A stretch of DNA of 64,000 nucleotides, from NCBI GenBank assembly GCA_034509925.1, contig CM067537.1:1109501-1173500 (forward strand), written 5' to 3'. A program made the translations under genes and the position numbers. The notes under the pieces are model-generated. The model saw nothing but the letters and a program-made list of their open reading frames with translations, did no database searches and had not been told where the DNA came from. The DNA comes from Hirudinaria manillensis (lineage: Eukaryota > Annelida > Clitellata > Hirudinida > Hirudinidae). Shown piece after piece: positions 43,765 through 53,548 of the stretch (the first letter of the stretch is position 1; every line of letters begins with the position of its first letter).

Positions 43765-46700
43765 TCAGTTGCCGGATTTCAAGCACTTACAGCTGTCGAT
43801 GATCTTTTGTAGAGTCCTGTATGGAAATGAGCAGATCTGGAAATGCTTATTCACGAACCAAGTTTCATAACAGTTATTGTCCTTTTTAAATGTAAAAATC
43901 TATTTAACCTTTTTTGTATCATCAGGAATATGACGCCAAATATACTGAACATGAGAAGAATCTGAAGCAACAATACTACAACGCTGTGATCCATAAACTT
44001 TCTTTTTGGAACTAAAAACAAATTTAAACAAAAATACCCTATTACAATCGGATGCCACACTTTGTTAAATCTACTCTCTGCATTATCTCATAATTCCCTA
44101 TCGCTTCCTATATTGATTAGCAATCTCGTAATCCATTTCTATCATCACTGAATAGATAAATTAACAGAATTTGCTTGTTTTTTAACAACTCCATTCAGTA
44201 TCTATCTATAGATAAATTGAACTGTATTTAGTTTTGATGGTATTTTTAATTAATTTTTATTTTTTATTTTGTTTTCAACGGTTTCGCTCTAAGTTGAGAA
44301 TAGTGCTTTGAGCTGACTTTGATTTTGAACTGACAATGTCATACTTCTTTCAAGACAGTGTTCACCCCTGAATCCAGGTTTACAGGGACCTAGACATTCG
44401 CCGAACTTATCAAAGGCATTTGCACAATTGAGCATCTGAGAGCATTTGATCGAATCCTGATTTTGCCTCAAACAAGCTGCAGGAGAATGAAAGAGAAGAG
44501 AAAGAGAATGTTACATGTAAACTTGTAATTTTGTAATCTTTCTTTTTAACTACGTCCTACTTTCATAGACTGAGATGTAACCGTTCCCTCCGCAAAATTC
44601 CGTCGGTGTACCGGAACAAGCTTTGGTGCAACCGTCGTAGACCATTTTATCTGATTTGAGTGTACGATTGATACAGAAGCAGCTGTCACCTCCCTTATAA
44701 ATGGTTCGTAAAGAAATTTAATTAATTATAATTAATTAACCATCCATGAACCACGTTCCCTTAATGCATGAGCGGGTTTTGTGTTAATATTTCTTCAAAA
44801 AAATGCTTTTCAAGGTTCACTTTCTCGTAACCGTCAAGATTTATTTATTTATTTTTTATAATAGAAATGTTAACCTCCATCACTGCAAAGCTGTAGCTGT
44901 CGCAGTGGCGAATGCACTTTGTGATCCCCATCTCTCCTTTAATAAGCGTTTTGTCAGGAACGTCGATCATCTTAAAACATCCGCTGTAGATTGGCAATCG
45001 AATCAATCCTGTTTCAAATTCACGTTATGACATGCTTTCGTAATATTCGTGCAATACGGAAAAGTGGATTACAATATTGTTGTAACCCGGGGTCTGATGA
45101 ATTATTTAACGTAAGGATATCTTTATTGGATTTAACTAATGGCAAATACGGCTGGACGATTTGGTCGATTGCTTGTCCCGACGGAACTGAACCAATGACC
45201 CGAATCGCTAGATACGACTTTGAAACAAAAGATTCCGAATATTAACTAAACTTAATTAATTAATTATTTAATTAATTAATTAATGTCAGGGATCCAACAT
45301 TGCCCCCTCCTTAAATCTGTTCGTCCCGAACAGGCTGTTCTGTTTCTCCGTGATATTTTGCTAATCGATTGCTGTGGACCACTTTCATTCTAGTCCTTGC
45401 TGATTTCTGTATGCGGTATACCACGTCGTTTATTTTCTTTATGATTCGGTATGGTCCTTCCCAATCTTTTTGTAACTTTGGCGACTTCCCTTTTTTTCGT
45501 TGGGGGTTGTATAGCCAGACTAGTTCATTTTCTTTAAAGCTTATATCATTGGCTTGCCTATCGTATCTCGCTTTGGCTTGATCGCTATTAACACTAATAT
45601 TTTTCCGGGCAACCTGGTGTGTATCGGCCAATGTATTTCTTAGGCTTGAAACGTAGTCACATGCCGACTTAGGTTCCTCTGCTCTTCCGAACATCATATC
45701 GGCAGGAAGACGAATCTCCCTCCCGAATGTCATTTTCGATGGACTGATTCCTGTCGTTTTATGCACGGCTGTCCGGTAGGCCATAAGGAAAAGTGGCAGG
45801 TATCTGTCCCAGTCATCTTGCTGTTCAGTTACCATTTTTGACAAATACTGTTCCATGGTCCTGTTAAATCTCTCGACCATACCGTCCGATTGCGGATGCA
45901 ATGCAGTGGTTCTTGTCTTATGGATTCCAAGGTTTTCGCATAGCTCTTGAAATATTTTCGACTCGAAATTCCTTCCTTGGTCCGAATGTAACTCTAATGG
46001 CACCCCGAATCGACTAATCCAATTATTTACGAGAGCATCAGCTACATTTTCCGCCTCCTGATTTGGCAGTGCAAACGCTTCGGTCCATTTGGTGAAGTAA
46101 TCGCTGATCACTAATATGTACCGATTTCCCTTCTTTGATGCAGGGAATGGTCCGGCAATATCCAAAGCTATTCTTTCAAAAGGTACTCCCACATTATAGA
46201 GTTGCATTAGACCTTTAGTCTTCTTTTGAGGACCTTTACTGGTTGCGCAATTATTGCAATTTCTACACCACTCCTCAACGTCTTGTTTGTAGTGCAACCA
46301 GTAAAACCTCTCCCTCACCTTCCTGATGGTTTTATTCACTCCTAGGTGTCCACCTGAGGTTCCGTTATGGAATTCTTGTAACACCTCAGAGACGCAAGAT
46401 CTCGGAAGTACTATTTGAAGGTGATAGTCGGTGCCATCCTCTGTTTCCCACTTCCTATGTAGGAGTCCATTACTAATTCTCAAGGAATCCCACTGTGCCC
46501 AATAGGACTTAGTAACTTCTCCGTGCTCCGCTATCTGTTGCCAATCTGGTTTCACCCCGGCCTCCATCCACTGTAGTATGGGTGCAAGTGCTTCGTCTCT
46601 TAATTGTAGATCTCGTAACCCGCTTTCTGTCCAGGGTTCGGGAGCCGTGATACGAATTTGTCGACATTCTTCGGTCTCCTGTTTTTTCTCTGCGTTGTTG

Positions 46701-49700
46701 CAGTGCCTGCAGTTAAGTTGACAAGGACGTCGTGATAGCGCATCAGCGTTGTTGTGTATTTGACCTCTCCTGTGTTCAATTTTGAACTGAAAACCCTGTA
46801 GTCTTTCAATCCACCTCGCCATTTGACCTTCTGGGTTCTTAAAGTTTAACAGCCACCTCAGAGAGGCGTGATCCGTTCTTAGCAAAAACGGCTGGCCCAA
46901 AAGATATTTCTGGAAGTGTTTCATGGATTCTACTGCTGCCAATAATTCTCTCCTGGTTACGCAATAGTTTCTTTCCGCTTTGGTCAGTGAACGGCTATAG
47001 AATGCTAGAACATTTTCTTCGTTTTCAACCTGCTGGGAAAGAACTGCCCCGATTCCACAGTTACTGGCATCTGTATCGAGGATAAAAGGTAATCCGGGAA
47101 TAGGATATGCCAGGATCGGTGCCGTTGTCATAGCTTCTTTCAGATTATTAAATGCTTTCTCACAGCTGCCGTTCCAGATAAATGGCTTGCCTTTTACAGT
47201 AAGCTCATGAAGGCTTTTTGCGATGTTTGAAAAGTTGGCAATAAATCGTCTGTAATAGGTACAAAGTCCTAAGAAGCTTTGAAGTTCTTGGATATTTTTG
47301 GGTACGGGCCAATTTTTTACTACATCGACTTTATCTGGATCTGTACTAACACCTTCAGAAGACACGATATGGCCAAGGTATTTGACTTCTTTTTTAAAGA
47401 GTGAGCATTTCTTTGGACTCAGTTTCATGCCTGCCTCTCTAATCCTACTAAACACTTCTCGGAGGTTGTCTAAATGTTCTCCAAATGTTTTTCCGACAAC
47501 AATTATGTCATCTAAATATACCAGGCATACTTTCCAGTTGAGTCCCCTTAGTATGTGTTCCATTAATCTTTCAAACGTCGCGGGGGCATTGCATAGCCCG
47601 AACGGCATGACAGTGAATTGCCATAATCCTTCACCTGTCGAGAAGGCCGTTTTTTCTCTATCGTCAGGATGTAACTCCACCTGCCAGTAACCACTTTTGA
47701 GATCTAACGTGGAAAAAGTTTTTGATCCCGAGAGAGTGTCTAAAGTATCATCGATTCTAGGTAAGGGGTAGCTGTCCTTAAGTGTCATTTCGTTCAGCTT
47801 TCTATAGTCGACACAAAAACGAAGTGATCCATCTTTCTTTTTAACGAGTACCACTGGTGAGCTCCAGGGGCTATTTGACGGTTCAATAACCCCTTGGTCT
47901 TGCATTTCTTTTATCATTTCCTTGGCGTTTGCTCTTGTAGCTAACGGAAGTGGACGGGGGTTTTGTCGAATGGGTTTAGCACCGGCCGTATTTATTTGAT
48001 GTTGCACGAGGTTAGTCCTACCCAAAGGGCTGTCTTGTTCAGCCATTATATCCTGAAATTCGCTAAGCAGCTTTTCCGCTTGTTGATAATCTTCTTTTTG
48101 TAGGGTTTTGTTTAAATCTTTCAGGAGATTGTCCACCAATGGTTTAGGCATGGCATCCCTTTTTATATGCTTATTTCCACTTCCATCTAATGTTAATATG
48201 TGTTCTAGGTTCCTGCAAAGTGCGATAGGTGTTCCTGCTTTGATCTGTTGTTCCTGGTCAGATAGATTCATTACCCTCAGTGGAACTCTGCCGGTGTTTA
48301 GCTTGACTAGTGCTCGTCCTATTAGTAGTCCTTGGCCAATGCCCGATTGATCTTCGACTGCTCCTATACCAAATTTTGTGTGGTCGCCCTCTAGCCCGCC
48401 CCAAATTAAACTTTCCGACTGTGCTGGGATGGTCTCGTCCTGCAATACTTTTACAAATGTGTCTTTAATTTCTGTACCCCCGTAATTTAAAGGAATCTCC
48501 ATTGTTCCTTGTTGAAGGGTACCGCCCTTCATGTCAATGGAAATTCCATAGCGTCGCATGAAATCCAATCCCAGTATACATTCATCTGTTATATTGGCTA
48601 TCATAAATTCCTGTTCGAATGACTTGCCTCCTAAATCCACTGTAATAGTTGTGGTTCCTTGAACTGGCACTAATTCTCCGGTGGCTGTTTTTAGCTTGTA
48701 GTTGTTGGTCGTTACTTTACTGTTTCCTGCCAACTTTGGTTGGACAATAGATGTAGATGCCCCTGTGTCTATTACAAGATTATATTCCTTCCCTCCAATT
48801 TTTCCTTTAACATCTAGTGATGATCCTTTTCCCAATGCCGTAACGTGAAAGACGAGTGGGGCATTTCGAGTTTGCTGAAACGATCTTTGCCCCTTAAAAT
48901 CAGAAGCTTCAGGTTTTTCTGATTTATAGGGCTCTCTCCAGTACTGCTGTTTTTTGGAGAAGGTCGTTCTACATTCTCGGGCTAAATGGCCTGGCTTGTT
49001 ACACCTGAAGCACCTTGGTCTTCTATCTATTTCCTGGGATCTTAAGTTTCTTGGGGGCTTGCTGAAGTCATTGATTTGTCGGGCTATTTTTTTAATCATC
49101 TCTCTGTCTTTGTCATTATCTTTATCTTTCTCCTTGCCTCTGTTTTCCTGAGCTTCAATTTTCTTTACATTCAAGCTTTTTTGGATTGAGGCTCTTGCCG
49201 CTTCTATGGAGATTGCAAACGCCAATGCTTCATGGCTGGCCTTTATTCCATGAATTTTTAGTGCCATTTTGGTTTCCGCATCCCTTATCCCATCAACGAA
49301 GGCGTCAGTTACAATGTTTTCAATGAAATCTGTTGACTGTCCTGGATGGGCTAAGTATGCGAGCCTTCTGACATCAGCCTCTAATTCTTGGAGTGATTCG
49401 CCCTGTTTTTGCGTACGGTTTTTTAATTCGTTTTTATGTACTTCCAGCATGTGGCCATTCCCAAATCTTCTTTCCATTGCTTCTGCTATCTCCGAATAAG
49501 CTTTACAGTGCAGCATTGTTTGCAAAAGCTCGGCTGCCTTTCCTCGCAGTATCATTATCAGCTCTGTTGCTTTTTCCTCTTCGGTCCACTTGTTACGTTC
49601 AGCGGCAATTTCAAACTGATGTCTGAACACTGCCCATGGCCCTTGTCCGTCGAATAATGGTGGTCTTGTCGTTTTCTCTCTTCCATATGTCTCTGTTTTC

Positions 49701-52700
49701 GATTCATTGTATTTTTTAAATTTCTCTCTTTCTTTTCTCTGTTCTTCTTTTAGTCCATCTATTTCTGCTCTGACCTGTTTTCTTAAGTCGGCCATCTCCT
49801 GTTCCGTGTGTGATATGAGGTTGGCTACGTCAGTTTTTACCTCTTCCCGTAGGACATCCATGGCTACCTGGAAGTTGGCTATATCGGATTTCACATCTGA
49901 CCGCAAAATATCATTGTTGGATTGCATATCCGACCGCAGAGTATCAATGTCACATTTCATATCTGACCGCAAAGTATTCAAGCCGCAAGTCATATCTGAC
50001 CGCAAAGCCTCCAGGGCATTATTGTTGGCTTCCAGGGCATTATTGTTGGCTTCCATAGCAGTCTGAAGGGCTTCCCATTGTTTTTCTTTTTGAACCCCAA
50101 ATTCATACTCCGACGGATCGTGATTATTTTCCAAAAGCCATTCCTCGAGCCGTCCTTGCAGTTCGGCTTTTGGGCCAGTTGCATCCAGGCCTCGATTCCT
50201 TAGTTCTCGTCTCAAATCGGGAACGCGCAAATCGTCCAGTATTTTAGGTCCCATTTCTGTCGTTTTAAAACTCTGTCTCGCTGTCTTTTACCTCTAGTGA
50301 ATCGATATCCTTTTTACGACGTTAAATCCCACTCCTGACACCAATGTTGTAACCCGGGGTCTGATGAATTATTTAACGTAAGGATATCTTTATTGGATTT
50401 AACTAATGGCAAATACGGCTGGACGATTTGGTCGATTGCTTGTCCCGACGGAACTGAACCAATGACCCGAATCGCTAGATACGACTTTGAAACAAAAGAT
50501 TCCGAATATTAACTAAACTTAATTAATTAATTATTTAATTAATTAATTAATGTCAGGGATCCAACAATATGTTGTTAAAATAGAGATAGATTGCAAGGAT
50601 GACTAGCTCAAGTTAGACCGTAGTAGTTTTAAATTACGGCCATTGGGTATTAAGACCGGTTCATATCTTACAGCAATCAATGATCGAAGTCAATGCCTCA
50701 TTTTGATAAATAATACACTTTTGCAAATAAATCATTTCCAAAAATCGATCTCAAAAGAAGATCGGTAACCCAGGTACACCGAGATATATCCAACTCCACC
50801 ACAAATACCCTTTCCGTCAGTGCATTTCACATCGCAATGGTGCAGTGCCACTTCTTGCTTTTCATCGTAGGTAGCATCGCAGTAACAGTACTGGTTGTTC
50901 TGTTGAATATTAAATTGCCATTCTGTTAATAATTGGTCATAAATTTGACGAGAGACACTTTTGACGTCTTGTTATTGTAATGCTGCATGCGGAATAATTG
51001 GTGACCTTCGTAATGGGTACCTGGAGAAGTGACAGGCAAAAAGAATTCTAGGAGTCAGAAATGGGAGCATGAGTAGTTAGATTAGGATAGCATATGGCTA
51101 GGGAAAGTCGCTTAATAAAGATTTTTCGTGTCGTGCCTGAAACCCAGGAAGAATCTGACACGTTCGTAACTTGCGTAGCATATTAATACAGATTAAAATT
51201 TTTATTTCAAATGGGCAAGTAAGACACTCGAAAGAACAGATTAAATAGACATTTTTCTGGAAAAACTGGGATAAAATTAGCTTGTATCCGCTTCCATTTA
51301 CATATTTCTCAGGCTATGAATGTCATCGTCGTATAAATTTAAAAATCAAAATTACCATGACTCCAGAGAATAAGTAGCCGGATTTTGCGCAATCGGCAAT
51401 GCAACCGTAAATATATGGTTCATCAGGTGCCCTAGGTATGGTTCCAAATGTCTTGAAGCATCCGCGATAGTGCATCGGTCTTATATCTGGGTCGGTAGAA
51501 GCTAGACAAAGCAAGATATCGGACTATTTATTTCTTAAAAATCTGCTAGAGACATCTTAAAAACTCTACCAAGAGAATGAACTTCGATCTCAGATATGTC
51601 AAGTCCTTCCTTTACTCGACTTGAGATCAAGACGGTATCGTGCAGTAAATCGGTCGGCATGCAATTAACTCTCATTCCTGTATCTGATATAATGGTGGTG
51701 CCGGGATAGTCACCACACATAGCCAGAAAAGAGTTTTGATACACTCTGACCATAAAATAATCCAGTTGTTTTTGATTTGGGCCTGGGGGTTAAAGCAAAA
51801 TTATCATTTGGAATTAGCTTATATAATTATTTAAAATTACCTTCGGTTATCTAGCTATTATCTATGTTGTATATAAGTAATACGGTATTTTGAATTGTAC
51901 CTATTGCATTCAAATTATATCCATCGTTTATGATATATAATCCGTAAGATGATTTATTATCGACTCCACAGAACCTCTGTGGTTTTATTGTGACAAAAAC
52001 TGTTCATTATTTGATTTTATTGCAATTTTTAATGGTTTAAGAATATTAATTTCCGTAGAATAATCTACTCGACATTCTTAGCAGTCTTTGTACTAAAAAA
52101 CCAATCTTTTCTGGTAAAAGATTACAAAATATGAAGAAAGTGTTCCATCATTTGTAAGTTTGGCTTTTACCTTTTTTTCCTTTTACCGAAAGGAAAAACT
52201 TATTGGAATATTCTTTTGAATTAACATAAATAAAGAACGACAGAATTATTTAATTAATAAAAATTAGTTACATAATTAATGTCATTGCCAATTTGGACTA
52301 TTATTGGTTTTCTTATTTTGTTATTTATTGCGATTTATGATTCTAATTAGGTAAAAATGCAAGACATTTAAAAAAACGGCAAACCGTTTCCTGGATAAAC
52401 GATGACATAGTGAATAGCAAACGTTCCACACAGTTGAACTTCCACGTACGAATTACGGCCTCTGCAACGGCTCGAGGTCGACTCAAATATCTCTGGGTCT
52501 TTAATACCGTCCACCATGGTATAAGACAATGGCTGGTCAAGACAATCTGAAACATTTTTCTTCAGGGCCACATTTAGAGCAACCAATTCTATGGAGGGAA
52601 CACGAGGGTTTTACGGAGTTGTTCCCGTCCGCAATGTATAATGCGTAATTAACATCAACATTGGCTCAACTTTTTCAATTCATACCTGCTATTAGATGAA

Positions 52701-52749
52701 GATGGCACAGTGAAAAGACCCATAGAGTCGGAGGCGAAGTTTGAATCAT
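43765..52749 (-). CDS. Receptor copy 9: shortened form with one EGF, split by a retrotransposon
   Basis: About 436 aa, exons 52686-52749, 52385-52588, 51570-51782, 51356-51501, 50770-50899, 44875-45008, 44561-44693, 44345-44476, 43909-44011, 43765-43816. Signal peptide, lectin-like domain, two WSC domains, laminin-like EGF, then directly the membrane helix (VVVLLLQILLMFSIFGVIFLM) and a 17-residue tail. The second EGF and calcium-binding EGF exons are missing. Because those exons have phase 1 at both ends, their loss keeps the frame. The tail has no acidic or serine cluster, unlike the other copies. A full-length Ty3-type element lies between the WSC 1 and WSC 2 exons, giving an intron of about 5.8 kb. 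Whether the gene is still spliced correctly is unknown; the frame is open throughout. The last exon is the least certain. Confidence 0.78.
45078..45299 (-). repeat. 3' LTR of the Ty3/gypsy element
   Basis: 222 bases. On the plus strand it starts TGTTGTAACCCGGGG and ends GGGATCCAACA. It includes a TTAATTAA-rich stretch near its right end. It appears identical to 50345-50566. Confidence 0.93.
45301..45313 (-). other. Polypurine tract
   Basis: AAGGAGGGGGCA, read on the minus strand, immediately precedes the 3' LTR and follows the stop codon of gag-pol. It is the expected primer for plus-strand DNA synthesis. The same tract precedes the 3' LTR of the short element. Confidence 0.85.
45311..50254 (-). 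CDS. Gag-Pol polyprotein, Ty3/gypsy type
   Basis: 1647 residues in one uninterrupted frame, so no gag/pol frameshift. In order: SAP-like domain about 5-40 (VPDLRRELRNRGLDATG); coiled coil about 57-180 with repeated LRSDM units; capsid-type gag about 198-360; CCHC zinc knuckle 415-428 (CFRCNKPGHLAREC); aspartic protease with DTGAS at about 496; reverse transcriptase with YLDD at about 913; RNase H with DTDAS at about 1060; integrase with an HHCC zinc region about 1296-1336 and catalytic D/D/E at about D1365 (LDIAGP), D1425 (HSDQG) and E1461; a GPY/F-like module (WEGPYRI) near the end. No chromodomain and no envelope. All catalytic residues are present, so the enzyme set appears intact. An N-terminal SAP domain on gag is unusual and is shared with the short element. 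Confidence 0.95.
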   Translation of the reverse strand: MGPKILDDLRVPDLRRELRNRGLDATGPKAELQGRLEEWLLENNHDPSEYEFGVQKEKQWEALQTAMEANNNALEANNNALEALRSDMTCGLNTLRSDMKCDIDTLRSDMQSNNDILRSDVKSDIANFQVAMDVLREEVKTDVANLISHTEQEMADLRKQVRAEIDGLKEEQRKEREKFKKYNESKTETYGREKTTRPPLFDGQGPWAVFRHQFEIAAERNKWTEEEKATELIMILRGKAAELLQTMLHCKAYSEIAEAMERRFGNGHMLEVHKNELKNRTQKQGESLQELEADVRRLAYLAHPGQSTDFIENIVTDAFVDGIRDAETKMALKIHGIKASHEALAFAISIEAARASIQKSLNVKKIEAQENRGKEKDKDNDKDREMIKKIARQINDFSKPPRNLRSQEIDRRPRCFRCNKPGHLARECRTTFSKKQQYWREPYKSEKPEASDFKGQRSFQQTRNAPLVFHVTALGKGSSLDVKGKIGGKEYNLVIDTGASTSIVQPKLAGNSKVTTNNYKLKTATGELVPVQGTTTITVDLGGKSFEQEFMIANITDECILGLDFMRRYGISIDMKGGTLQQGTMEIPLNYGGTEIKDTFVKVLQDETIPAQSESLIWGGLEGDHTKFGIGAVEDQSGIGQGLLIGRALVKLNTGRVPLRVMNLSDQEQQIKAGTPIALCRNLEHILTLDGSGNKHIKRDAMPKPLVDNLLKDLNKTLQKEDYQQAEKLLSEFQDIMAEQDSPLGRTNLVQHQINTAGAKPIRQNPRPLPLATRANAKEMIKEMQDQGVIEPSNSPWSSPVVLVKKKDGSLRFCVDYRKLNEMTLKDSYPLPRIDDTLDTLSGSKTFSTLDLKSGYWQVELHPDDREKTAFSTGEGLWQFTVMPFGLCNAPATFERLMEHILRGLNWKVCLVYLDDIIVVGKTFGEHLDNLREVFSRIREAGMKLSPKKCSLFKKEVKYLGHIVSSEGVSTDPDKVDVVKNWPVPKNIQELQSFLGLCTYYRRFIANFSNIAKSLHELTVKGKPFIWNGSCEKAFNNLKEAMTTAPILAYPIPGLPFILDTDASNCGIGAVLSQQVENEENVLAFYSRSLTKAERNYCVTRRELLAAVESMKHFQKYLLGQPFLLRTDHASLRWLLNFKNPEGQMARWIERLQGFQFKIEHRRGQIHNNADALSRRPCQLNCRHCNNAEKKQETEECRQIRITAPEPWTESGLRDLQLRDEALAPILQWMEAGVKPDWQQIAEHGEVTKSYWAQWDSLRISNGLLHRKWETEDGTDYHLQIVLPRSCVSEVLQEFHNGTSGGHLGVNKTIRKVRERFYWLHYKQDVEEWCRNCNNCATSKGPQKKTKGLMQLYNVGVPFERIALDIAGPFPASKKGNRYILVISDYFTKWTEAFALPNQEAENVADALVNNWISRFGVPLELHSDQGRNFESKIFQELCENLGIHKTRTTALHPQSDGMVERFNRTMEQYLSKMVTEQQDDWDRYLPLFLMAYRTAVHKTTGISPSKMTFGREIRLPADMMFGRAEEPKSACDYVSSLRNTLADTHQVARKNISVNSDQAKARYDRQANDISFKENELVWLYNPQRKKGKSPKLQKDWEGPYRIIKKINDVVYRIQKSARTRMKVVHSNRLAKYHGETEQPVRDEQI
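50326..50343 (-). other. Primer-binding site, tRNA-Leu
   Basis: TGGTGTCAGGAGTGGGAT follows the 5' LTR after one spacer base. It is complementary to the 3' end (with CCA) of typical animal leucine tRNAs. Confidence 0.8.
50345..50566 (-). repeat. 5' LTR of the Ty3/gypsy element
   Basis: Partner of 45078-45299; no difference was found on reading the two side by side. Confidence 0.93.
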
Positions 52750-53548
52750 CACAGTTTCGTAAAATATTCCATAACTTTGTCTCTCAAAGTTGTTGTAATT
52801 TGTTACCGGAATTTATGCAGATGTAGATGTCCAAAAAAAAAGATTTTACTGTTTACGTTTTGAAAGTTTTAAGTTACGTCACGGTTGCCTTGAAAATCAG
52901 GATGGGGTTTATTCAAAAGTGAAGATATTTTTCAATGTAATATTCATCGTTCGAATAGTTATAGTTAAGTTGCCTTTTATTCAAATGCTGTTTTTTTTCC
53001 ATTAAGTAATTTGTCGAGACTTCCACCCCTTGCCCTAACCACGTGAGGTCTTTAGCCCTAAATTAATCTCTTAGATACCCTTGCTTTGTACTGAGAACAT
53101 CTTTCTGTTCTTTCAAAAAAAAAAGAAAAAGAAAAATACAGCGCTATAAAATCTTTTGTTTGGCTAAAATGCTTCGTTTCGTTTTTTTGGTTTTTTTTTT
53201 ATATTTTTTTTACTTGTAAATTAATCCGTCAGAACGACTTTGATTGAATTTATTATTGTAACAGATTTTAGGTTGCATTGGGGTTGAAGTGAAATTTCAA
53301 CTGAAGTCCTTTGTGGTGTTTAGATTATGAAAGTGTGTCTGTATTACCAACATTATACATTATACATTTCATCCAAATATCCATCCACCAGTCTCTCCGT
53401 CGGCTATCCGTCCGTCAGTCCATGCATCCATCCTGCATTTCCACCCATCCGTGCAACAATATCTAGCAATTTATGTATGATTTCAGCGATGCTTAAATTT
53501 TTTATTTGCGAATTTTCTTTGACGACGTTTATTTTTCTATTTCTACTT
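52750..53548. other. Intergenic, copy 10 to copy 9
   Basis: 0.8 kb. It contains a degenerate tetranucleotide repeat (ATCC/GTCC type, about 53370-53455) and T-rich runs near 53180-53210. It should include the promoter of copy 9 and the 3' end of copy 10. Confidence 0.5.

Larger units (their letters stand above)
45078..50566 (-). mobile_element. Full-length Ty3/gypsy LTR retrotransposon with SAP-domain gag
   Basis: 5.5 kb, flanked by ATAT on both sides (45074-45077 and 50567-50570). The 222-base LTRs look identical, with TGTTG...CAACA inverted ends. On the sense strand the order is 5' LTR, tRNA-Leu primer site (50326-50343), one intact gag-pol frame, polypurine tract (45301-45313), 3' LTR. The domain order protease, reverse transcriptase, RNase H, integrase defines the Ty3/gypsy (Metaviridae) class. 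No envelope gene is present. Intact coding and identical LTRs suggest a very recent, possibly active copy. Confidence 0.95.

Noticed and set aside
47298..50066. Plus-strand open frames opposite gag-pol
   Set aside because: The minus strand has an intact polyprotein with all catalytic motifs; the opposite frames are shadows.
47000..50254. Chromodomain-containing (chromovirus) integrase
   Set aside because: After the GPY/F-like module the protein ends within about 40 residues, and no chromodomain motif is present.
45078..50566. Endogenous retrovirus with an envelope gene
   Set aside because: The polypurine tract directly follows the integrase end of the single frame; there is no room for an envelope gene.
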